The notes under the pieces are model-generated. The model searched no databases and was not told the DNA's origin. It saw nothing but the letters and a program-made list of their open reading frames with translations. The translations under genes and the position numbers were made by a program. From contig CAJUTA010000006.1 of the NCBI GenBank assembly GCA_910589685.1, positions 1-12,438 of the forward strand: a DNA stretch of 12,438 nt. The letters are read 5' to 3'. The DNA is from an uncultured Ureaplasma sp. GTDB lineage: Bacteria; Bacillota_I; Bacilli_A; Mycoplasmatales; Mycoplasmoidaceae. This document shows, one piece after another, positions 6,264 to 12,438 of this stretch (positions are counted from its first letter, which is position 1; the number at the start of each line of letters is the position of its first letter).

Positions 6264-7668
6264 TTATTGAGTATTTCTATTTTTATTTGAAAAAGAAGTT
6301 TGCATTCTTTTTTCAATGTATTGTTTCATTTGATCAGTTAAAACATTATTTCTAATTTCTATATTTTTATATTTTTCACCAAATATAATTGAGACTTCAT
6401 TTTCTTTTGATTGTATGTAATGGAATTTACCATTAATATCAAATCAAACATAGTGTTTGTCAAACATTTTATGAGAATTTGAACTCATAAATATCCCATT
6501 ATTATAGTTTGATGCATCATCCACAAATTGATCTAATTGTTCTTTAAGCTCATGTTTATCAAAATCACTTGAACTTCTTATATTATTGCTGGCAAATAAT
6601 TTCAAATCTTTAATAATATATTCAACTTCATAAATATGGCAAGCTTCCATATTTTCAATATTTCCATTATTAATTATTGAATTAATAATGTCAGAATAAT
6701 TTTTAGTACTTAAATCATATCCATTTATTCTTTGATTAATAATGTTTTGTCTTAGTTTAAATCTTGTTCTTTTTATAGCTTCAATATAATTATTGACTCT
6801 ATTGTATATTGTTTTATTTTCTTTTTCTTTTAGACTATCGATGTTAAAAACAATACACATATTTTCATTATTAGATTCATTTTTAAATAAAGTATCATAA
6901 ATAGAGTTGATAATATCTATAAATTCATATTTTTCTAGAATTTCTTTTGATAGTTCTGTGTATGTGTTTTTACCGGTTCCAAATAAATTTGTTTTCTCAC
7001 CTTTTATATGTTTTATATATTCTTGTGCCACCTTATCTTTAAAATTGAATGGAGCATACTTTTTATATTTTGAACTTAAACTTTTTGATTTAAATTTAAT
7101 ATTCATATAATTGAAATAATTAATTTTTATTTTTTCTTCATATTCATCAATTAATGAAAGAAATAAAGAAAAACCAAGATTTTTAACAAAATCTATATTT
7201 GAATAATATGAATATGGGATTAATTTCAAAAATTTGAAAATTAATTCATTTCCATCATATTTAATGAAATCTCAAATTTTATTTGTTAACTTAATTTGAT
7301 AAGAATTGTTTTTAAAACAAAATTTACTTTCTTCAATTATTTCTAATGCAAATCAAACTTGCAAGTATTGTCTAATTGTAGATTCTGCAGCTACTTTGAT
7401 TTTTTTAGTAATTGGTGTTATATTATAATCACCATTTAGTAAAAGTTTATATCTTCTTTCATTTTTATTAATTTGTGTATCATATTCTTTTTTTATTTCT
7501 ATGTAGTTATCTTTATTATTGTTTAATTTCAAATTGAATTTGTCAAGCGCAATTTTGAGAGATTTGTAAAAATTAGTTCCTACTTCTCAAATTCTTGCTT
7601 GATTTTTATAATCATTATCTTTATCTAAAAATAACTCAATGATTTTAGTTATTTTATCTAATATTAAT

Positions 7669-7676
<8 letters not shown>
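6264..7676 (-). CDS. HNH restriction endonuclease of the R-M pair
   Basis: 470 residues under code 4. In-frame TGA tryptophans lie both upstream of 7229 and at 6446-6444, so a standard-code reading yields only a fragment with a false TTG start. ATG at 7676 has a good SD (AAGGAA) and overlaps the stop of the methyltransferase gene by 8 nt (ATGGATAA). The C-terminal third holds an HNH-type nuclease core: EACHIYEV with H347, then NNGIFM (N392/N393), H402 and MFDKHYVWFD. This NGI...H..FD pattern is seen in HNH_2-like restriction enzymes. The N-terminal ~330 residues are helical and lysine-rich, with no motif I recognise, and may hold DNA recognition. Cutting of unmethylated DNA at the site of the neighbouring methyltransferase is inferred from context. 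There is no separate promoter; translation may be partly coupled to the methyltransferase. Confidence 0.82.
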
Positions 7677-8477
<801 letters not shown>

Positions 8478-8495
8478 AATTTTTATACATCAAAT

Positions 8496-8501
8496 ATTAT
8501 A
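8496..8501 (-). promoter_or_regulatory. -10 box for the R-M operon
   Basis: TATAAT on the minus strand, 18 nt before the ATG at 8477, predicts a very short leader. No convincing -35 box or SD is visible. Confidence 0.45.
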
Positions 8502-8537
8502 ATCTGTAGATATTTAATTTATTTATTTATTAAAAAT

Positions 8538-8572
8538 AAAAAAAGTTACAAATCTAACTTGTAACCTTTTTT
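8538..8572. terminator. Bidirectional terminator ending the tRNA cluster
   Basis: 8538-8551 (seven A, then GTTACAA) pairs with 8559-8572 (TTGTAACC, then six T) over 14 bp with one mismatch (G-U on the minus-strand RNA), around a 7-nt loop. It lies 20 nt past the tRNA-Gly 3' end and separates the tRNA cluster from the R-M operon. Confidence 0.8.
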
Positions 8573-8592
8573 ATTTTTAATAAATTTCAAGA

Positions 8593-8666
8593 TGGAGCGG
8601 GTAATGAGAATCGAACTCACATTAATAGCTTGGAAGGCTATAGTTCTACCATTGAACTATACCCGC
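8593..8666 (-). tRNA. tRNA-Gly (TCC)
   Basis: Acceptor arms GCGGGTA/TACCCGC pair fully; D-loop TTCAATGGTAGAA; anticodon loop CTTCCAA (anticodon TCC); T-loop GTTCGATTC; CCA is encoded at 8595-8593. With U at the wobble position it can read all GGN codons. Confidence 0.95.
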
Positions 8667-8671
8667 AAAAG

Positions 8672-8757
8672 TGGTGCTGGAAGAGGGACTTGAACCCTCA
8701 CGTCCTCGCGGACACAGGATTTTAAGTCCTGTGCGTCTACCATTCCGCCACTCCAGC
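8672..8757 (-). tRNA. tRNA-Leu (TAA)
   Basis: 86 nt with a long variable arm typical of leucine tRNAs. Anticodon loop CTTAAAA gives anticodon TAA, for TTA/TTG, the dominant leucine codon here. Acceptor arms are complementary, T-loop GTTCAAGTC, encoded CCA. It is 5 nt upstream (in transcription order) of tRNA-Gly. Confidence 0.95.
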
Positions 8758-8762
8758 AAGAG

Positions 8763-8837
8763 TGGTGCCCCATACAGGACTCGAACCTGTGACCCCTTCA
8801 TTAAAAGTGAAATGCTCTACCACTGAGCTAATGAGGC
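8763..8837 (-). tRNA. tRNA-Lys (TTT)
   Basis: Anticodon loop CTTTTAA gives anticodon TTT. GCCTCAT/ATGGGGC acceptor pairing has one U-G. T-loop GTTCGAGTC and encoded CCA. First of the Lys-Leu-Gly group, only 5 nt from tRNA-Leu. Confidence 0.95.
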
Positions 8838-8871
8838 AATTAATCTTTTAATTAATTACATAATATATGCA

Positions 8872-8877
8872 ATTATA
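8872..8877 (-). promoter_or_regulatory. -10 box for tRNA Lys-Leu-Gly
   Basis: TATAAT on the minus strand, 35 nt upstream of tRNA-Lys. There is no clear -35 box at 17 bp. Confidence 0.4.
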
Positions 8878-8880
8878 AAA

Positions 8881-8976
8881 GCATACTATATCTTTTAGTT
8901 TTAGTATATGTGATAATAACAATTTATTTGTCTTATATAGGTCTTGCACCTATATCTTAGTTTTAGTAATCTATGT
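8881..8976. repeat. Imperfect direct repeat between tRNA-Lys and tRNA-Gln
   Basis: Two copies of about 30 nt (8881-8910 and 8946-8976) share TATATCTT..TAGTTTTAGTA..TATGT with small indels. The second copy overlaps a hairpin, ATATAGGT/ACCTATAT, with loop CTTGC (8935-8955). The stretch holds no complete extra tRNA. It may be a duplicated promoter region or a remnant of a lost tRNA. Confidence 0.4.
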
Positions 8977-9001
8977 TTTGCTTTTAAACTAATAAGACAT
9001 A

Positions 9002-9076
9002 TGGCTGGCCTGGTAGGGATCGAACCTACGCATGGAAGAATCAAAATCTTCTGCCTTACCGCTTGGCTACAGGCCA
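9002..9076 (-). tRNA. tRNA-Gln (TTG)
   Basis: Anticodon loop TTTTGAT gives anticodon TTG. TGGCCTG/CAGGCCA acceptor arms pair fully with discriminator G. T-loop GTTCGATCC and encoded CCA. Confidence 0.95.
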
Positions 9077-9081
9077 ATGAA

Positions 9082-9165
9082 TGGTGGACAGGGTTGGATT
9101 CGAACCAACGAAACCTAAGTGGCTGATTTACAGTCAGCTGCGTTTGGCCACTTCGCTACCTGTCC
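9082..9165 (-). tRNA. tRNA-Tyr (GTA)
   Basis: 84 nt with the long variable arm of bacterial tyrosine tRNAs. Anticodon loop CTGTAAA gives GTA. GGACAGG/CCTGTCC acceptor arms, T-loop GTTCGAATC, encoded CCA. First tRNA of the cluster, 5 nt from tRNA-Gln and 55 nt after greA. Confidence 0.95.
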
Positions 9166-9220
9166 ATTATTTGTTAAAACACATAATGGATTTTAGCAAA
9201 TAAATAATATTTTTATAAGA

Positions 9221-9697
9221 TTATTTTTTAATTTTTTCAATTCTTACTTTATAAGGTTGTTCAATACCTTTAATTTCAACAACATCTCCAGTTTTTTTAC
9301 CAATAATCATACGTGCTAATGGAGATTCGTTTGAAATTTTAAATTCACTAGGATCAGACCCTTCAGAACCAACAATTTTAAATGAGTATGTTTTATTATC
9401 TTGATAATCAAATAAAGTTACAGTACAACCAATTGAAACAATACTAACATCTACATTAGATGATTCATCGATAATTGCACAATTATCTAAAGTAAATTTT
9501 ATTTGTTTGATTTGTTCTTCAATAGCTGCTTGCTCATTTTTTGCTGCATCATAGTCAGCGTTTTCTGACAAGTCACCTTGTTCACGTGCATCTTGGATTT
9601 GTTTGATAATTTCGGGTCGACGAGTATTAATTAGATAGTTTAATTGTTCTTCTAATTTTAATTTATCATCACTAGTTAAAAGTATTTTGTCATTCAT
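9221..9697 (-). CDS. greA: Transcription elongation factor GreA
   Basis: 158 residues, the usual GreA length. The N-terminal coiled coil carries the family signature AREQGDLSENADYDAAKNEQ, including the acidic tip residues that reach into the RNA polymerase secondary channel and stimulate cleavage of backtracked RNA. The C-terminal FKBP-like domain has SDPSEFKISNESPLARMIIG and a KKTGDVVEIK block. ATG at 9697 is preferred over the in-frame GTG at 9706, because the GTG lies inside the ribosome binding site AGGTG, 6 nt before the ATG. It lies 37 nt after grpE on the same strand, probably in one operon with dnaJ and grpE. The tRNA cluster begins 55 nt downstream. Confidence 0.95.
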   Translation of the reverse strand: MNDKILLTSDDKLKLEEQLNYLINTRRPEIIKQIQDAREQGDLSENADYDAAKNEQAAIEEQIKQIKFTLDNCAIIDESSNVDVSIVSIGCTVTLFDYQDNKTYSFKIVGSEGSDPSEFKISNESPLARMIIGKKTGDVVEIKGIEQPYKVRIEKIKK

Positions 9698-9734
9698 TTT
9701 ATACACCTATAAAAACAATAGTTAATATTATATA

Positions 9735-10442
9735 TTACTTTTGTAACTTAACAATAGCATGTTTAATTACTTTATTATTAAAAGTATAACCATTACCAAT
9801 GATTTCACTAACACAACCGGATTTAACTTTTTTATCATCCACTAATTCAAAAGCTTGCATTGTATTTTCGTTGAATTCATCTCCGACATTAATATTTATT
9901 TTTATAATATCCATTTCTTCTAAAGCATTATTGAATAAATTTGCAATCATTTTGAAACCAACCAAGAAATTTTGTACTTGTGGGTCTAAGTTTGAACTTG
10001 TATTTACAATAGTATTTAATTGATTAATGCAATTTAAGATAGGGTCAAATCTTTTTTCTATATATACGTTAGTTTTTAATTTAACTTCATCGTTTAAACG
10101 TTCATTTAATTGAAATTTTGTTTCATCAATTATTTTTTGAGCCTCTAATGTTTTTTGCTTAATTTTTTCAACATAATCTGCATTAATATCATTTATTTGT
10201 TTGCTTAAATTAGAGTTTTCTATTTTTAATGATGCAAGATTTGTTTGTAATGTTTCAATTGTTTTCTTTAATTCTTTATTTTCATTTTCTAATTTTTTAT
10301 ATTGTTCATTGTGTTGTTCATTTTGAATTGATTTTTTAATTTGATTATTATCTTTATTTATTTGTTTTTGGTTGTTATAATTATTTTTTTGATTTTTATT
10401 TTGTTGTTGATTATTACCTTGGTTATTTTTGTTGTTAGACAT
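9735..10442 (-). CDS. grpE: Nucleotide exchange factor GrpE
   Basis: 235 residues. The first ~45 are a poly-N/Q/K low-complexity tail, longer and more N/Q-rich than in typical GrpE. A long coiled coil follows (about 47-125; YKKLENENKELKKTIETL and after), then the C-terminal beta domain with NINVGDEFNENTMQAFE and CVSEIIGNGYTFNNKVIKHA, which binds the DnaK nucleotide-binding domain. GrpE releases ADP from DnaK. The start is one base after the dnaJ stop (TAGTATG), so the two are translationally coupled; an SD, AAGGAA, lies within the dnaJ end. dnaK is not in the window. Gene order dnaJ-grpE is unusual compared with the hrcA-grpE-dnaK-dnaJ order of many Firmicutes. Confidence 0.94.
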   Translation of the reverse strand: MSNNKNNQGNNQQQNKNQKNNYNNQKQINKDNNQIKKSIQNEQHNEQYKKLENENKELKKTIETLQTNLASLKIENSNLSKQINDINADYVEKIKQKTLEAQKIIDETKFQLNERLNDEVKLKTNVYIEKRFDPILNCINQLNTIVNTSSNLDPQVQNFLVGFKMIANLFNNALEEMDIIKININVGDEFNENTMQAFELVDDKKVKSGCVSEIIGNGYTFNNKVIKHAIVKLQK

Positions 10443-10443
10443 A

Positions 10444-11589
10444 CTATTTAATTTCCTTTAACACTTTACTATTTCAATCTTTTGTTTCTTCATTTTCAGA
10501 ATGTTTTGCAACCATATCTTTTAGTGTATTTATTTCCTGCTTAGAATATTCATTTAATTTTGCAATCCGAACAATGACATATAGGTTTCCTGTAGAAAAG
10601 CCAAAAATTGATTTTTTTGAATTTTTAATTCCCATATTTGGAACTTTCAATTTATCATCATGTCGAGTATTTGCTGGTACATCAATTTCAATTGGTCCAT
10701 ATGGAGAAATAACTTTTGTCTTTCCACCAACAAGCGCAACTAATGGATCGATGTATGAAATTGTATATATATCATTGTTTTGCACTTCAAAGAATTTAGA
10801 AGGATTAACTTGGATGTGAAGATACAATGTACCAATTTCACCATTAATTTCATTTCCTCGATTTGAAACCGTCAATATTTCACCATTTTTTATTCCAGCT
10901 GGAATATTTACTGTTAATGTCTTTTCTTCTTCTATATATTTGTTTCCATTACATGTCTTACATTTATTTTTGATAATTTTTCCAGTACCATGACATACAT
11001 TACATTCATGTTCAGAACGCATAAAACCAAAAACAGTTTGGTTTTGACTAATTACAGTGCCTTTTCCGTTACATGCAGTACATTTGACAATATCCTTTGG
11101 ATCTTCAGCTCCAACACCATGACATTTACTACATTCTTTTTTTCTTTTGTAACTAAATTTTTTATCAACGCCATTAATCATTTCAATAAATGAAATATTG
11201 ATAATTAGTTCAATATCTGGATTAATTTTTTGAGTTTTTCTATGTTTACTTGAGAAACCACTAGATTTTCCAAATCCACCAAATATATCACCAAATATAT
11301 CTCCAAGATCACCAAAGTCTTGAAATTCAAATCCCCCACTAAACCCACCATTTGAAGAGAATCCACCAGGTCCACTATGACCAAATCTATCATATGATGC
11401 TCTTTTATCTGGATTTGATAATATTTCATATGCTTCATTTATTTCTTTAAATTTTTCTTCTGCATCATGATCTTTATTAACATCAGGATGGTATTTTTTC
11501 GCTAAAGTTCGATAGGCTTTTTTTATTTCATCAGCACTTGATGATTTACTTACTCCAAGCACTTCATAATAATCACGTTTATTTGCCAT
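10444..11589 (-). CDS. dnaJ: Chaperone DnaJ (Hsp40)
   Basis: 381 residues. J domain 5-67 with HPD at 34-36, the DnaK-activating motif; G/F-rich region about 70-112; zinc region with four CxxC pairs (C153/156, 170/173, 196/199, 210/213), the last ending GNK instead of GxG; then the C-terminal substrate-binding domains (VNIPAGIKNGEILTVSNRG and VDVPANT-like IDVPANTRHD). The standard code would stop at TGA 10476-10474; with TGA as Trp it continues 10 residues to TAG 10446-10444, one base from grpE. The SD, AGGAG, lies 8 nt before the ATG. A CIRCE-like operator and a TATAAT box upstream predict HrcA control. DnaJ delivers unfolded clients to DnaK and stimulates its ATPase. Confidence 0.96.
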
Positions 11590-11657
11590 ATTTTTCTCCT
11601 ATCTTTTTCAATTTTCTAATATGTTAAACAAAATATTAAATTTACTAAAATAATAAT

Positions 11658-11684
11658 TTAGCAAATTAATAAATAAATTGCTAA
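11658..11684. promoter_or_regulatory. CIRCE-like HrcA operator
   Basis: TTAGCAAAT, nine bases, AATTGCTAA: the 9-9-9 layout of CIRCE, with outer TTAGCA/TGCTAA as in the consensus and one mismatch between arms. The inner CTC/GAG bases are replaced by A/T. It begins about 8 nt downstream of a minus-strand TATAAT, the usual place for HrcA repression of dnaJ transcription. It also lies upstream of the divergent ferritin-like gene and might affect it. Confidence 0.72.
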
Positions 11685-11691
11685 TATATAC

Positions 11692-11697
11692 ATTATA
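11692..11697 (-). promoter_or_regulatory. -10 box of the dnaJ-grpE-greA operon
   Basis: TATAAT on the minus strand, directly upstream of the CIRCE-like element, predicts transcription start near 11685 and a leader of about 95 nt. The -35 region is only T-rich. Confidence 0.55.
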
Positions 11698-11719
11698 AGA
11701 TAAAGAAGGAAAGAAAGAT

Positions 11720-12214
11720 ATGAGTAAAACAAATAAAGTTATTCAAGAAATAGTAAATCATTATTATTTAAACTTTGAATTAGGTATGCAATATTTAAGC
11801 TTTTCAAATGAGGTTGCAAAGGTTGGATATTACAATTTCTCTAAATATTTGCGTGATTTAGCTGATGATAAATTAACTACACACAAAGACATATTATTTG
11901 ACTACATTAAAAGAACTGATAATTGTTTATCAATTGGTGAATATAAATTCAATATTCAACATATTCATGATGTTAAAAAAATTGTTGATTTTGTTTTTAA
12001 TGAAGAAATGAAAATTCGTGAAAAAGTGAAAGAAATGAGTTGCCTTTCATTGGATGAAAAAGATCATGAATCATTTCATTTATTAACATGATTTGTTAAT
12101 GATGGAATTAAAGATTTTCAAAAAATCAAAAAAATTCATAAATTATTTGAATTATCAGATAGTGTAATTGAAATAGATCAAGCAATTATTGAAATTATTG
12201 AAGATAAAGAGTAA
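11720..12214 (+). CDS. Ferritin-like protein with altered ferroxidase site
   Basis: 164 residues, a typical ferritin length, with one TGA tryptophan (in LLTWFVNDG). The pattern of ferritin helices is visible by eye: helix A (NHYYLNFELGMQYLSFSNEV), helix B ending LADDKLTTHKDILFDYIKR, helix C (VDFVFNEEMKIREKVKEM), helix D (DHESFHLLTWFVNDGIKDF), and a short C-terminal helix. The usual ExxH of helix B appears as LTTH and the WFVxEQ of helix D as WFVNDG, so ferroxidase residues seem partly lost; iron storage or oxidation may be weak or absent. The SD is AAGGAAAG. It is transcribed divergently from dnaJ with the CIRCE-like site between, so stress control is possible. It may be a longer relative of the gene at 4060. 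The family call is by eye. Confidence 0.7.
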
Positions 12215-12229
12215 TTAAAGTTTATTTTT

Positions 12230-12259
12230 AAAAAAAGGAGATGTTAATTCTCCTTTTTT
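12230..12259 (+). terminator. Terminator of the ferritin-like gene
   Basis: An A-run plus GGAGA (12237-12241) pairs with TCTCC (12249-12253) and its T-run (12254-12259), 16 nt after the stop codon. The flanking A's and T's lengthen the stem. Confidence 0.8.
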
Positions 12260-12301
12260 AAATGAATTTAAAATATTAATTAAAATAAGATCTTAGTAAA
12301 C

Positions 12302-12438
12302 ATGAACCTTGACTTCCGTGCAAGTGGCGAAGCTGGTGTTTTCAGCAACATGCCAAACCTTGAAACAATCGATTTATCAAACTTAAAATCAGACTCAGCT
12401 GACGTTTTAACTGCAAACATCACTGGCTTAAATGGTCT
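12302..12438 (+). CDS. Leucine-rich-repeat surface-protein segment, cut by window edge
   Basis: Open from ATG 12302 to the window end: MNLDFRASGEAGVFSNMPNL, then ETIDLSNLKS, DSADVLTANI and TGLNG. The FSNMPNLETIDLSNLKS stretch is a BspA-like leucine-rich-repeat unit, found in mycoplasma surface proteins. The frame is closed by a TAA at 12281-12283, and no SD, signal peptide or promoter precedes the ATG, so the 5' end of a normal surface-protein gene is missing. By hand count the segment is about 40% G+C, far above its surroundings. It may be a silent cassette, a donor for gene conversion, or one end of an invertible unit; simple 5' truncation is also possible. Confidence 0.6.
   Translation, partial: MNLDFRASGEAGVFSNMPNLETIDLSNLKSDSADVLTANITGLNG

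Noticed and set aside
7227..7229. TTG as start of the HNH endonuclease
   Set aside because: With TGA read as Trp the frame stays open upstream to ATG 7676, which has an SD and overlaps the methyltransferase stop.
8935..8955. Possible extra tRNA between tRNA-Lys and tRNA-Gln
   Set aside because: Only one hairpin is present; there is no acceptor stem, T-loop GTTC motif or CCA.
8944..9126. Plus-strand 60-codon frame over the tRNA genes (GIEPTHGR..., GLDSNQR)
   Set aside because: This is the well-known false protein from translating the antisense of tRNA genes.
9704..9706. GTG as start of greA
   Set aside because: The GTG is part of the ribosome binding site AGGTG serving the ATG at 9697.
10474..10476. 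End of dnaJ at a TGA
   Set aside because: TGA is Trp here; the frame continues 10 codons to TAG, 1 nt before grpE.

Overview
The window is AT-rich (roughly a quarter G+C) and uses TGA as tryptophan. Five protein genes read cleanly only under genetic code 4: the immunoglobulin-blocking protein, both ferritin-like proteins, the DNA methyltransferase and the HNH endonuclease. dnaJ also gains its natural end under code 4. With the very small gene set and an immunoglobulin-blocking protein resembling M. genitalium Protein M, this points to a Mycoplasma/Ureaplasma-type mollicute, perhaps near the pneumoniae group. I cannot name the species.

Layout, left to right. Positions 4-302 hold the end of a type II-like CRISPR array (five 36-nt repeats, four spacers of 29-30 nt) that probably continues off the left edge. 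No cas gene is in the window. About 0.25 kb further on is a 22-bp terminator stem. Near 1223-1258, on the minus strand, is a candidate tracrRNA: an anti-repeat followed directly by a stem-loop. A frameshifted gene whose N-terminus has an IDFE exonuclease-like motif follows (1343-2104). Then comes a full Protein M/MIB-family immunoglobulin-blocking protein (2229-3884), with an (ATT)6 tract in its promoter region. A short ferritin-like gene (4060-4371), a structured RNA region leading to a possible 22-residue hydrophobic peptide, and a 60-residue protein with 19 cysteines complete the plus-strand part.

From 5097 to 11589 everything is on the minus strand. There is a RibBA-type protein with an apparently intact GTP cyclohydrolase II half and a degenerate DHBP synthase half. 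Next is a restriction-modification pair: a C5-type DNA methyltransferase whose coding start carries an (AG)14 tract, overlapping an HNH endonuclease. As sequenced, the methyltransferase is out of frame, i.e. phase OFF. Five tRNA genes (Tyr, Gln, Lys, Leu, Gly in transcription order) follow a dnaJ-grpE-greA cluster. A 27-nt CIRCE-like heat-shock operator lies between dnaJ and a divergent ferritin-like gene (11720-12214).

The last ~140 bases enter a leucine-rich-repeat coding segment of clearly higher G+C. It has no ribosome binding site and no signal peptide, and may be a silent or recombining surface-protein cassette. Recurring themes are surface and phase variation (immunoglobulin blocker, LRR cassette), defence (CRISPR/tracrRNA, switchable R-M) and metal or stress handling (two ferritin-like proteins, a metallothionein-like protein, chaperones under CIRCE).
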